In this document: in pieces, positions 1 through 10,700 of the stretch
Position numbering within the stretch: position 1 is the stretch's first letter
Layout of the letters: each line of letters starts with the position of its first letter
From: Zelonia costaricensis
Lineage: Eukaryota; Euglenozoa; Kinetoplastea; Trypanosomatida; Trypanosomatidae
DNA: 51,804 bases
NCBI GenBank assembly: GCA_030849075.1
Contig: JASAOO010003388.1
Coordinates: forward strand, 1-51,804
Direction of reading: 5' to 3'
Notes under the pieces: model-generated
Told to the model about the DNA's origin: nothing
Seen by the model: only the letters and a program-made list of their open reading frames with translations
Databases searched by the model: none
Program-made: the position numbers and the translations under genes

Positions 1-337
1 AGAGCGCTACGAGAAGCGGTGCAAGACAGCAGCAGGGCCCCCCCCCCCCAGCCCCCACCCCCCAGCCCACTGCCCAAGCGCGAGCGTACATGCGCACACG
101 TGTGTGTGTGTGTGTGTGTGTCTGCGTAGGAGTCGAGCTGATCGATGTCCGCTCTCCGCCGCCGCGTTGCCCTCTCCTCCCCCCCCCCTCCTCCTCCTCT
201 CCTTGCTTTACCTCCTCGTCCCACGGAAAGAGCTCGATCGTGTTGCGTCGGTTGATGAAGCACCCACCTGCACACACACACACACACAACACACAACACA
301 ACAGAAAGAACGCGCAATCGCGAGGAACGGAGGAACG

Positions 338-369
338 GAGGGAGGGAGGGAGGGAGGGAGGGAGGGAGG
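338..369 (+). repeat. GGGA tandem run, G-quadruplex candidate
   Basis: About eight consecutive GGGA units lie on the plus strand. Four or more closely spaced GGG tracts on one strand satisfy the usual G-quadruplex pattern. It lies in non-coding DNA, and the transcribed (minus) strand is a CT-rich tract here. Confidence 0.75.
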
Positions 370-589
370 CGGCGCGTGGCGACAGAGGACTCGATCGAGG
401 GTAAAACCGTCATGAGGTAGTGTCAGAGACTGAGCTCGGCGGTGAGAGGGAGAGAAGCAGAAGGAGAAGGACGGCGATCACACACACACACACATACGCA
501 CACATGCCACTGCACGACAACTGACCACACATCGAGGTCAGCATCTACAACAACAACGAGAAGAAAAAGGAAGAATGACAGACATCTAC

Positions 590-620
590 AGCAGCGGCAG
601 CGGCAGCGGCAGCGGCAGCA
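590..620. repeat. CGGCAG hexanucleotide microsatellite
   Basis: About five tandem copies of a GCAGCG/CGGCAG hexamer, ending in CAGCAG. It is outside any supported gene. The same GCN/CGN repeat type encodes the poly-Ala/Gly runs in the coding regions, so this may be a non-coding example of the same slippage. Confidence 0.75.
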
Positions 621-736
621 GACACCAACGGCGATAATGCCGTGGCTGAAACCAAACTCGAAAGAAGGGAGAAGGAGAAGGAAAGGTGGGTCCGGTAGCA
701 CGAACCAGAAGGAAGAGGAGCTGAAGCACACGCAAG

Positions 737-780
737 CACACACACACACACATAGAGAGAGAGAGAGAGACACACACACA
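737..780. repeat. Compound (CA)n-(GA)n-(CA)n microsatellite
   Basis: A (CA)n tract passes through TA into an uninterrupted (GA)n tract and back into (CA)n. Both steps are simple dinucleotide repeats in non-coding DNA. Confidence 0.85.
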
Positions 781-1585
781 GCGACGTACACAAACACAGA
801 AAGAAGGGACGCAGAGGAAGGCGAAGGCGCGGAGTGACACGAGGGGAAGGGGGGGAGGGCGGGGGAGGAGGGCAAGCGCAGAAGGGAATGGAGAAGACAG
901 CGACAATGACCAGAGGTGGGGGGTGGGGGTGAGGAGAGGAGAGGAGAGGAGAAACGACTTAGAAGAAGGGAGGAACAGGGAGGGACGGGGTGGTGGTGGT
1001 GGAGGTGGTGGGCGCTGGGCCCTGGGCAAACAGGAAGAGGAGGAGCCAAGAGCGCACGAGGGAGCGCCAGTGGCGTAGGCGAGGGCAAGAGGCGGCGAGA
1101 AGGGTGGGGAGGGGAGGTGTGAGAGGCCCGAACAGAGACCTATACACACACACACGTGCACACACTGGTATCTACACGAGACGAGGAAGGGGAGGAGGAG
1201 GAACAGGAAGAGGTAGGCGAGCATATCGACATCACCCTCATTGCCGCATCGGCCTCTTGTCCGATGCGGCATCGGCGCCGTCGAGGAAGATAATGTGGTG
1301 GAGTGCGTGCGTGGGAGGAGGGGGGAGAAGGGGGAAGAAGGGGTGCGCGTAGACGGCGCGGCACGTTCGTGAGCGAACCCAGCAAACGAAGAAAGGAGAC
1401 GTACGGTGCTGCTGGGGACGAGGTGGGGGGAGGAGGGGGGAGGGGGCACTGCGTGCCCGGGTCGGCCTCGCAGAAGGCCAGACACACACAGACACACAAC
1501 AAGCACGCGTACACAGAGAGAGTGGGCGACGCGCCGGTGAGGAGGAGGGGGGTGGGCGAGAGGGAACAAGACGAAGACGGCGAAG

Positions 1586-1588
<3 letters not shown>

Positions 1589-1613
<25 letters not shown>
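1589..1613. repeat. (CA)n microsatellite
   Basis: About twelve pure AC units lie just beyond the 3' end of the pseudokinase gene, about 65 bases past its stop codon, so probably inside its 3' UTR. Confidence 0.85.
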
Positions 1614-1616
<3 letters not shown>

Positions 1617-1677
1617 GCACCGCCCTCTCCCTCCCCTCCCCCTTCCAGTCGCTCTTCGCCACCCCTCTGGCCCGATG

Positions 1678-3150
1678 TCAGATCCCGAGCACGGAGTCTC
1701 GCACCCCCGCCAGGGCGGGGTGACGCAGAATCTCCAGCGCTGATGGCCGCCGCTGCGGGTCCTTCTGCAGGATCCACTCGAGCAGCTGCCGCGCGGCGGG
1801 CGAGATGTACGGCGGGATCTGGTAGCTCAGCGCGACGATGCGGCAGCACATGTCGTACACCTGCTGCGGCGTTCGCGTCGAGTTCGGGGGCAGCACGGTG
1901 CCCCCTTCCGCGAGCGGGTCGAAGGGGAGCGAGGCCGTCAGCATGTAGTAGAGCACCACCCCACACGCCCAGATATCGCGGGCCTGGTTGTCTGTGATGT
2001 GGCCGCTGCAGCCGCTCGAGGGCACGACGGAGGAGGCGCCGGCGGTCGGCGTCTGGGTGCCGGTGCTCATGAGGGAGTTGGGTGGCTGGTACGCGAGCGT
2101 CTCAGGTGCCAGGTAGCCGGGCGTGCCCACTGCGGTCTGCAGCACCTGCAACCGACTCTGATACACCCCACAGTGTCGGCAGGTTGTGAAGAGCATGTTC
2201 AGCGGCGGTGCCTCGCCGTTCAAAGGGATCGTGTGGCCCGCGGTGCTGGCGAGGCTCGGGTCGCTCGACGCGTCGGGGGCCTGGGCAACAATCGCGACGT
2301 CCTTGTGGCAGTTGCTGCAGATGCCGTACGAGCCCGGCTGCGGGGTGCAGCACCGCGCGTGCTGATGTGCCGGCTGCGGCTGCGACTGCGAGGCCGAGAG
2401 CTGCTGCTGCTGTGATTGAGCGATGGACTGCGAGAGCGGTGGCGCGTGTGCGCCCATGACGGAGTCCTCGAAGACGCAACTGGAGACGCCGTCGCGGCGC
2501 TTTTCGAGAATGCACCCGCTCATGCCGCCCAGTCGCACCTCCGTGCCGGACTTGGCCAAGTACATGTGCTCCGTGCTGATGTTGCGGTGGGCCACGCTGT
2601 GCAGGTGCAGGAAGTGCACCGCCATGACGAGCTGATAGAAGTAGTAGAAGGCCCCCTCCTCGGGCAGGCGGCCATGCGCGAGAACGCCGTGCACGCTGCT
2701 GGGCAGTGAGTCACGGATCAGGAATATCTTCGACGAGCTCTGCATCTTGTCGTGGATGAGCAGCACGTGACGCGAGCAGCGGTACTCGAACGGGACATCC
2801 GCGTCGCTGATCGTCACCGTGGGGGAGGCGGAGGTGTGCGAGATGGTGCTCGCCAGCGCGGTGGAGCTCTCCAGCTCGCCGCCAGGTGACGCGTCCGCGC
2901 GCAAGCCCCCTTCTAACTGCATCGCGCGGTAGCGGGTGCGCAGGTATGCCGCGGTTCGCCCCAGCACGTTCTCCTCGATGCCGATGCGGACGCTGATGTT
3001 CTCCTGGGCAACCCGGTCCTTGAGAAACGCCTTGACGCGCACCGGCCGGTTCGGCGTCTTCGCGTCATGGCCCTCCAGCACAACGAAGCTGTCCTCGCGG
3101 CTCACCTCGCTCAGCTGGTAGCGCCCAATCTGCTTGAGATGGGCCTTCAT
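1678..3150 (-). CDS. Predicted pseudokinase with a CxxC...CxxC insertion in the activation segment
   Basis: 490 residues from the ATG at 3150; the frame runs further upstream but the preceding 82 residues are Arg/Pro/Ser-rich and untypical. A protein-kinase fold is readable: beta-3 lysine K40 (VRVK), catalytic-loop position 188-198, GTPGYLAPE at 342-350, DIWACG at 392-397 (subdomain IX, CAMK-like) and RRPS at 467-470 (subdomain XI). There is no Gly-rich loop. The HRD motif reads HRN (188-190), the catalytic Lys and Asn positions are changed, and DFG is replaced by about GMS (209-211), so phosphotransfer is unlikely. Between subdomains VII and VIII there is an insertion of about 130 residues with a Gln/Ser-rich stretch (240-262) and two CxxC pairs (C278/C281 and C324/C327) that could bind zinc. 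Substrate or partner is unknown. Likely a scaffold or allosteric regulator (inference). Confidence 0.85.
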   Translation of the reverse strand: MKAHLKQIGRYQLSEVSREDSFVVLEGHDAKTPNRPVRVKAFLKDRVAQENISVRIGIEENVLGRTAAYLRTRYRAMQLEGGLRADASPGGELESSTALASTISHTSASPTVTISDADVPFEYRCSRHVLLIHDKMQSSSKIFLIRDSLPSSVHGVLAHGRLPEEGAFYYFYQLVMAVHFLHLHSVAHRNISTEHMYLAKSGTEVRLGGMSGCILEKRRDGVSSCVFEDSVMGAHAPPLSQSIAQSQQQQLSASQSQPQPAHQHARCCTPQPGSYGICSNCHKDVAIVAQAPDASSDPSLASTAGHTIPLNGEAPPLNMLFTTCRHCGVYQSRLQVLQTAVGTPGYLAPETLAYQPPNSLMSTGTQTPTAGASSVVPSSGCSGHITDNQARDIWACGVVLYYMLTASLPFDPLAEGGTVLPPNSTRTPQQVYDMCCRIVALSYQIPPYISPAARQLLEWILQKDPQRRPSALEILRHPALAGVRDSVLGI

Positions 3151-3822
3151 CGATGTGAGGGGGCGGAGGGGAGGGGGCGAGGAGCGCCTGCGGGCAGGAC
3201 GCTGGCCCCGTGATGCGAGGAGAAAGCGGTTGTCACACACAAAGCGCCCAGGTGCGGACAGGGCAGGCTGAATGAAGGAAAGGGACTCTCGTGACCGACG
3301 CCTACAGCTGTGCGTCGCGGCGAAGGGGTGGACGGGGCAGAGAGTGTTCCGCCCCCCTTCCCCCTGGCTTCTAGCACGGCACAGACACACAGACACACGG
3401 ACGCGCGGACAGACAGCGTACGCACGAGACGAGGCGGAGAACAGGGACGCGTGCGGACGCTCTGTTCACGGAAGGGAGAGAGAGAGATGCGGGTCGATCG
3501 CACGCAGGACACTTCAAGATTTTCGCTGGGGCGACCTTCTCCGCAGTGTCGGACACGCACACACTCGCACAACACACACAAAACACAAAGGAAAGGAAAG
3601 GGCGCAGCGCGAGAAGGGGGTGGGGGGTGAAAGATAATAGTGGTGGACGCGAGACAACAGCTTACGCGATTGTGCGCCGATGCGTGTGCGATGGGGGTAG
3701 GGGAGGGGAGGGGAGGGACACGCGCGCAGTGGGCAGATGCACTTTTCCACCCAAACGATGCGAAGGGGGGGGGAAGTGAAGGGAAGGGAGGGGGGAGATA
3801 CTGAGGAGAGACACGAGAAGAG

Positions 3823-3947
3823 CTGCGGAGATGACGCAGACAGACACACCGACAGACACGCAAAAAAAAAAGAAAAAAAAAAGCAAACACCGAAAGAAGA
3901 GGAAGAAGAAGGAATGAGATGGAGGAGGAGTAGAAGAAGAAGAAGAT
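3823..3947 (-). promoter_or_regulatory. Candidate spliced-leader acceptor with a long polypyrimidine tract
   Basis: Read on the minus strand, 3947 down to 3862 is almost entirely C/T and ends in two runs of ten T separated by one C. The first good AG after it is at 3824-3823. This is the strongest polypyrimidine tract in the window and fits the known trypanosomatid trans-splicing arrangement. If used for the gene starting at 3150 it would give a 5' UTR of about 670 bases. A nearer AG at 3189-3188 is an alternative. Mapping is inferred only. Confidence 0.45.
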
Positions 3948-4718
3948 GAGTGACAGGCTGAGAAGGCAGCAACAACACAACACAAACACAAGCAAACCCT
4001 GGAGAGCCAAGCAACAACAACAACAACGTCACAGCGCGTTGACCACTCAGAGAGGGAAACCCAGTTGGCGCAGGAACGACGATGGGGGGGAGGAGAAGAG
4101 GGGGAGAAGAGGGGGCGTGAAGAGAACTGAAATACGTAGACAACAACAAGGCAGGTCGGACAAGGACAAAGATGGAGCAGCAATTCGAATCGCACGGCGC
4201 GCAAAGGGAGAACCAAAATAAAATAAAAAGAAGGGAGAAACGACAACACGCTCGAGCGCCGTGGCACAACTCACACAAGGGTAAAAACAAGAAAGCTGGG
4301 CGCGGCACGTCCACCAGCGCCAGGGATACGCCACAAACACACGAACCACACCGAAGTCAACCGGAGGAGCTGAGCAGCAAAAGAAGGGGAAAGAAGTTCA
4401 GAAGAAGCGAACTCAAGGGAGGGAAGAGAAGGAAATGGAGGCTGGACAGGGAGGGCAGCCCCAGGGAGGCGCACGGACGTCACGTCCTTTTTCTGTGTGT
4501 TTTTGTGGGTCGTTCTCAGAGCCGCACGTTTTGGTTTCTCCTCGTCTTTCTCTGCGTGTGTGTGCGTGTGTACGTGTCTGTGTCTGTGTGTGTGTGTCGG
4601 GGCGGGGGGGGGGGGGATGCGGGGGCAGACCTAACTAGAAAGGAGAAGGCGCGAGCAGAGAAAATGGAGGGGAAAGAGACGGGGAGAGGTGCAGTTGCCT
4701 GTGGCCTGCCAGCGCACA

Positions 4719-4719
<1 letters not shown>

Positions 4720-4757
<38 letters not shown>
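4720..4757. repeat. (CA)19 microsatellite
   Basis: Nineteen uninterrupted CA units in the intergenic region, the longest pure dinucleotide run in the window. A (GT)n stretch on the same strand lies about 130 bases away (4556-4597), so the two could pair as an inverted repeat in RNA. Confidence 0.9.
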
Positions 4758-4758
<1 letters not shown>

Positions 4759-6269
4759 CGGTGAGAGACACACAAGCCTCAACTACACGCCCGCACACAC
4801 ACACACAAAACACGCAACGACGGACGCACACAGGCGCGCAGGAGGAGACGTCGGACGCGACGAAGAAAACAATACCAAAGGAATGCAAAACACACACACG
4901 CGAGAGGTGATATGAAGAACACGTTGACGTGCGCTCTGACAGTGCAGCTACTCACACGCACACGGGTACACACACCCACCCACCCACAGGGAGGCGGAGG
5001 AAGAAACTGGTGTTTCGTGAAGCGATGGGGAGGGGAGGGGGCGGCAGTCTGATGCAGATGGCCGCACCGCTCCACGAGCGACGGACGTACGAGCTGGAGA
5101 CACGAGTGTACTGACGCGCGTGGGTGTGGGTGCGGCGTCGTGGGAGAGGCGAGGCGGTGGACGCAGGTTGCGAACGGGTGTGAGAGAGCGAGGGAGGGAG
5201 GGAGGTGCGTGTGCGCGTGTGGGTGGGTGGTTGTGTGCGCACGTGTTCGCGGGTTTCGTCACCGACGAGAAACCGAGTAGTGGAGGAAAGGCCAGTGGAG
5301 GAGGAGGGAGAGCGTGGCGAAGTCGAGGGAGAGTGAGGGGGAAAGTAGGGGGAGGGACCAGCAGACGTCAGCCAGCGACATCACTAACGCGAGAGATGCT
5401 CCGTGGCGTCATCTACTTCGTGGTGCGCGAGGGAAGCCGCACGAACGGGGGGGGAGGGGAGGCGTGCGTGGCATCGGGGTGTGCCCTCGATGCGTTTGGC
5501 CCTCGCCTGGCTACTTCTCTCTGCTTGTATTCTTCTCCTGTCTGTGCCCTCGCTTCGATTTCCGTTTCGGTTCGGCTCTCGCAGTTGGGGGGAGGGGAGA
5601 ACAAAGGAAACAGCGCTCCTTGCCTAAGCAGTGACACACAATCATTCAGCACGAGAACCACGCTTGCGCTCTCGGTCAACATCCACACGTCCTCCTTGTT
5701 CGCACAAGCACACACACAAACACAAAGAGACACACACATACACACGTGCACATACACATGAACATATCGCAGAGGACATGAGAACGGGTGGCGGTGGGGG
5801 TGGGGGCGGGGCGGTCCCGCCTCACGACACTGGCTGGAAAAGGGAGCAGCACCGGCCCAGCCAGGCCGACGCGCACAGGCGCAGGAGTCCGAGCGCAACA
5901 CGGAGCGACGCAGCCCCGAGGAGCCGCTCCCGTCACGACGAGGGTCGAAGAAGAGAGAAGGGGGCATGGGAGGGGAGGGGTGGGGGAGGGTGGAGGGTGG
6001 AGGGGCGGTAGGAGGGCTGACGGTGCCTCGGCGGCGGCCTCGCGCGACGGCGGGAGTGGTGGTGGACACAGAGAGAAGAAATTGCAGGAGCGAGAGAAAG
6101 GAGGAGAGAGAAGGCGGAAAGGCAGGAGGGATCGGGGGAGGGGTCGGGGGAGGGGGGGGGGGCGACGAGGAAGCCTCTGAGCACCGCGCTGTCGTACTTT
6201 CTCTCTGGCCAGGCAACACACGCAGCCCCCCCCCCCTCCTCATCACGGCGACCCTCTCACGGGTATGGA

Positions 6270-6716
6270 CTAGTGGAAGCGAGTGCCGCAGTAGCAGTGA
6301 TCCTTCGTGCAGCGAGGGCGGTGCTTGCGCGGCGGGTGTGCGTGCGTGTGGCCGCTGTCGTCGTGCGTGCAGCCATGCGCGCAGCCGTGCTCGCCGCTCG
6401 CGTCACCCGTGCCAGCGCCGCGGGCACCGCCGTCCTCGTCGCTGCTCGTGTCATCGTCGCTGCTGCTGTCGCTGCTGCTCTCACCAAAGAGCTTCTTCTT
6501 GTGGAAGACGCAGCAGCATTTGCTGACCTGCTGGTTCTGCGGTTCCCGCACCCCGGCGTCCCACGACACCCGCATGCCTCGGCGCTGCTCCGCCTGCTGG
6601 GTCTCCTCCGCGGTTGGGGCCGGGCGAAGGCGCAGCACCGCCGTGCGCGTCGGCACGAGTTGATCGCCGGTGCGCAACCGCTGCTGATCCTGCGAACGGA
6701 CGGCGAGAGAGTCCAT
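6270..6716 (-). CDS. PPP1R11: Protein phosphatase 1 regulatory inhibitor 3 homologue (PPP1R11/Ypi1 family)
   Basis: 148 residues from the ATG at 6716; length is close to the human protein. It contains the family's PP1-docking motif as RVSW (49-52, an RVxF-type site), followed by the conserved SKCCCVFHKK block (66-75) and FGES with an acidic Ser/Asp run (77-94). The C-terminal third is Cys/His-rich (HGCAHGCTH about 110-118, HTHAH 123-127, CTKDHCYCG 136-144), comparable to the Cys/His segment of the animal protein. Family knowledge: these small, mostly disordered proteins bind and restrain PP1 in the nucleus and cytosol. The frame extends upstream to 7253 but that part is Thr/His and Ser/Pro low complexity, so the short ATG form is preferred. 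Neighbours are unrelated in function. Function is confident at family level. Confidence 0.93.
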   Translation of the reverse strand: MDSLAVRSQDQQRLRTGDQLVPTRTAVLRLRPAPTAEETQQAEQRRGMRVSWDAGVREPQNQQVSKCCCVFHKKKLFGESSSDSSSDDDTSSDEDGGARGAGTGDASGEHGCAHGCTHDDSGHTHAHPPRKHRPRCTKDHCYCGTRFH

Positions 6717-7599
6717 GGTATGTGTGGAGGGGTGCGTAACAGGGGTGGATGCAGCAGAGGAAAGGGGGAGGGGGGCGGGGCGAGTTTCCCAAGGAGCTGA
6801 ACGCGACTCGAATGTCAAAGGACGGGCTTTCTGTGTGTGTGTGTGTGTGTCCCTGGTGGAGCGCTGCGGCGTCAAGGTCCGCTGCTGGCAATGGAGGGCG
6901 CGAGAAAAACTAAACAAACGAACCAACAAAGATAAGAGAGAAGCGTGCGACACAAGGCAGAGAACCGAGAGAGCAGAAGAGCCGGGGACGGGGCGCGAAC
7001 GTTGAACAGTGGCAGAGCTGAAGTCGTTTGTGTGTGTGTGTGTGTTGGTGGTAGCTAGAGGGGAGGAGGGGGGGATGCGCGAGGGTGAGGGTGAGAGGAT
7101 CGTGCAGTGCAGCACCACCCGCAGAACGAGGGCTCGTCCCAGACCGAGAAGGGGGCCGGCATGAGAAGACCCGACTGTGACCTCGGCATTGAGCAGGCAC
7201 GCAAGTGTTCGGTCCGAGACGTGCCCAGAGAGGGTCATGGCCGTGTCGCACATTGCCTTGGCGTCTAGGTGCAGCGTCGACGGACTTCCTCCCCCTCCCC
7301 GTCCTCCTGTGAGCCTCGATTGTCACCTGCTTGGGACTCTTCCCGCCTCTACACAGGGCCGTACCAGCGGGAGCGCGTTGCGAGAGAAGAGAGGAAGAGG
7401 GAGGAGAGGACGGTGCGGCACGTGGCTCCGTGCCCTTCAAGGACGCCCTCCAGCCCCCGTTCATGGGGTTTGGGATGGTTGTAGTCTTCTTGTTGTTTCG
7501 GTGTTGCGATCATCGCGCAGTCCATGGTGGACGACAACGCAGACACGAGCACCGTGTATGGACATCAGCGGAGGGGAAGGAGGTGCGCGGGCGAACACA

Positions 7600-7637
<38 letters not shown>

Positions 7638-7738
7638 GCATGCGTGATTCTCAGATCGGAGGACGGAGTAGCAGGGAGGAGGGGACACACGCGGCGGAGA
7701 GGAAGAGATCTGTCCACCGCGCTCCCGAGTGTTCCCCG
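6717..7738. other. 1.0 kb intergenic region between the WD40 giant and the PP1 inhibitor
   Basis: No gene was seen. It contains a (GT)n run near 6831-6850, another near 7029-7044 and a (CA)17 run at 7601-7635 close to the 3' end of the WD40 gene. A CT-rich stretch on the transcribed strand at about 6735-6790 runs to the ATG at 6716 without an intervening AG, so the real splice acceptor should be upstream of it, possibly at 6798-6797. Confidence 0.65.
7601..7635. repeat. (CA)17 microsatellite
   Basis: A pure CA run begins about 100 bases downstream of the stop codon of the WD40 giant and probably lies in its 3' UTR. Confidence 0.9.
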
Positions 7739-10700
7739 TCACTTGGTCGTCCCGGCCTCGCCGAGCAGCGAGAAGTACGTCATGGGCTGCATGGCAGTGA
7801 CGCGGCTCTTGCGCTGCTGCTGCTGGGCTGCGCCATGCGTGAGGGACGACGGTGGACACAGCGGAGAGTGAAAGGAAGAAGCCAAAGTGGGGTCTGCAGG
7901 CCGCGTCGGCGCCGTACCGCCGGACGGTGGAGCGGCAGTGGCGGCGAGCAGCACTGGGCTGCGGACCCCGTAGCGGAGGCCACTCACCTTTCCCGTGGGC
8001 GGTCGCGACGGAGACGGGGACACCGCGTTGATGACGGCGCTGCTGCCGCCGCCGCCGCCGCGCGTCGTCGGTGCGCTGCTGCCGGTGCGGGAGAGCGGGA
8101 CGCGGTGGGCGGCCATGGGGGGCAGCAGGCGCTGCAGCCGCTGTGGTGACGGCCGCCGCGGCAACCCGCCCACAACGCCGCCGCCGCCGGTGGAGCCGGC
8201 CGTCAGCGGGCTCGTGACGCTGATGAGGGTGGACACAGACGAGAGGGAGCGGGAGGCCACGCTGGGCATCCCAGTGGTGGGCGCCAGCGGCGCGCCGGGC
8301 CGGCGCTCACCCGGCAGCGGTGCGTCTTCGGCGCTGTCGAAGTCACCGCCGCCCCCGTCGCGCGGCCCCGTCCCGCTCAGGCTCCACCCGCCACTGCCGC
8401 TCGCCAGCGCCTGCCACTGCAACCCGGGCGACGGCAGCGTCGTGGACGGCGGCTCGACCGGCGAGGCGGTCGTGTTGGCGTCGTACGGCCCGTGGAGCTC
8501 CACGAGGGAGACGAGCTGAGAGGCTTCCGAGTCCTCGCCGGCGCGGTGCGGTGCGTTGGCCTCGTCGGCGTTCGCGAGTGAATCGCCACCGCCACGCTGC
8601 GTGTGGCCGCGGCTGCGGGGCAGGCGCGTGGTGGCGGTCGAGGGCCGCGAATCGGCGCCGACGGCATCGCCGCCGGCCCTACCAGCAGACGTGAGCTCTG
8701 TCAGGAAGACCTCCGCGGCGGGGGCGGCGGCGCTGGGGCCGACCCCCGTCGTAGTGTTGCCCGCGAAGGGGAGCACGTGCGGCAGGCCGCTCGCACCGTC
8801 CTTCAGAGTGAGCGGTGCACCAGAGACGCGGCGCAACGAGCTGGGGAAGTTGTACGCGCCCCCACCCGTGGTCGGCCGCGCCTGCGCCGTCACGAGGTGC
8901 ATCGACGGCGCCGGCGCGAAGGTCGGCCAGCTCAGCAGCGGCTCCACAAACGCGTCGTGCACCTGCAACCGCAGCGTCGCCTGCACCCACACCAGCCCGG
9001 AAGCCCCGCCGCGACCCTGCGACGGCGCTGCCGGTCCACGCATCATCGTCAGCAAGCCTCGGCCAGAGACGGCGGCGGCGGCACCTGCGCTGGTGAAACT
9101 GGTGAGCTGTACATTCCGCAGCAAGGCTGCGGCCACGGCGCGGAACGACAGCGCGGCCACCCGCGCCTCCAGCTCCCGACGCACCTGGCGCTCCACCGCT
9201 GCCGACACGGCCGCCGCACTGCTGGGGGGCAGCTGAGGCAGTGCCGCCTCGCTAAAGTCGCTGCTGCTGTGCGTGTAGTGACCGGGAGGCGAGTGAAGTT
9301 GCGGGCTGGGCTGCAGCGCCTGCAGGAGGCGGTGGCTCGCGCGGCTGAGCTCCTCTACTTCCCACTGCGTCTCTGCTGAGACCTCGGCCACCTGCAGCGC
9401 GTGGCACACATAGTAGTACTCACCGTCACCGGCCGCAGCGCTGGCGCCGTGGTCGTGGTGCTGATGTTGGTGGTGCTGACCAGGCTGCTGTTGTTGCTGC
9501 TGCGGTGGGTGGCCGCTGCTCTGCCGGTGCGGTAGCGAGGTCGAGTGCGGCGACGACTGCGGCGTGCCAGCAGACGCAGAGCGTTGCGCCGAGCTCACCG
9601 TGACCCCGAAGTCCGCCGACGGGACCGACGGCAGTCCGCCACCGCCGCCGCCCGTCGAGTCGCCGTGGCGCACCGGCGGGGCCCCCTCCATCGCGCGATG
9701 CAGCAGCATGCGAAGGGCGCCGGGATACACCGCCATGAGCGACGGGCCGCGTGAGTGCGCCGTCGCGGACGCGCTCGTTGCCGCCGCCGTAGCAGCAGCA
9801 GCAGCAGCGCCACTCGTCGCGACTGTGAGGTCGGCATTGCTCCACCACGCACGGGCCAGCGTAGGGAGGTGGTAGTCGTACACCGTCTCAAGCCGGCGGC
9901 GCTTCCGTTGGGCGACGACAGCGGTGTGGCCCGGCGTCGGCACTGCACGCAACGTGCCACCAGCGCCACCCGGTGTCCCTGTGGCGAGGGGTGGTGGCGA
10001 TGGGGAGGCCGGTTGTGTTTCGGCAGTGGGCATCGGCGCCTCCTCCCTCGCCAGTTCATCCGCCTCCTCGACCAGCTCGCGACGCAGGCGCCGCATCGCC
10101 ACTGTGACGGCGATGTCGTAGCAGTGCGCCGGGAACGCCCCCAGCGACGCGATGCTGCGCACGTGGAAGGGCAAGAAGCACAAATCCTCGGGGCTCAGCT
10201 GCCGCGCGCGCAGCTCGGCAGGGGAGGCGATGCCTAGCAGCAGGCAAAGCAGGGGACGCGACGCCAGCAGCTCCGCCTCCAGCGACCCGCCCCGCACCAG
10301 CGGGGGGGCGGCGGAGGTGCCGGCGGTGTTGCCGAGAGCGTCATCGCCGCCCGTCCGCGTCGTGCCGCGTCGCTTTTCCGCCACCGTGGGCCGCCTGTCG
10401 GTCCCGGCGTGGCTGCCCTCGCGGCGCAGCGCGGCTGCCGATGATGACGGCCGCGAAAGCCCCAGCTGCAGCGAGGCCGGACCCCCGGTGGACGCAAGCC
10501 CTGTGTCCAGCTGCATCGCACGCTCCACGGCGTCCGCTTTATCTCCGCTGCTTGAGTCGTCGTCGTCATCACCGGCCCCCGCGCCGGCTGCCACCTTGGT
10601 CTGCAGCTGCGCAATGTGGTGCTCCATCAGCATAGCGCGAATGCGTTCCTTCATGCGGGCCGCGCCCTCCTCCTCCGTGTGGTGTGCGCTGCGCAGGCTG

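Larger units (their letters stand above)
1..1677. other. Non-coding flank downstream of the pseudokinase gene
   Basis: No supportable gene was found. The stretch is low-complexity: a (GT)n run at 100-121, a CA-rich run at 272-300, a GGGA-type run at 338-369, a CGGCAG hexamer repeat at 590-620, a CA/GA/CA compound repeat at 737-780 and another (CA)n at 1589-1613. Open frames here translate into poly-Thr/His, Cys/Val or Ser/Pro strings, and the longest one on the minus strand (586-1662) begins with GTG. It is read as the 3' UTR of the gene ending at 1678 plus intergenic DNA. Just beyond the stop, 1618-1660 is pyrimidine-rich on the plus strand, so the transcript is purine-rich there. Confidence 0.7.
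3151..6269. other. 3.1 kb intergenic region between the PP1 inhibitor and pseudokinase genes
   Basis: No gene is supportable. It should hold the 3' UTR of the PP1 inhibitor (high end) and the 5' UTR of the pseudokinase (low end). Notable contents are a strong polypurine tract on the plus strand at 3862-3947 (polypyrimidine in the transcript), (GT)n at 4556-4597, a G13 run at 4604-4616, (CA)19 at 4720-4757, and G-rich runs near 5950-6165 including G11 at 6152-6162. Frames here encode only dipeptide-like low complexity. Confidence 0.7.

Noticed and set aside
586..1662. A 358-codon minus-strand frame at the low end
   Set aside because: GTG start and Ser/Pro/Cys/Val strings from simple repeats.
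4184..4200. TTCGAATC resembling the T-loop of a tRNA
   Set aside because: Lacks the preceding GG and the paired arms; no tRNA fold around it on either strand.
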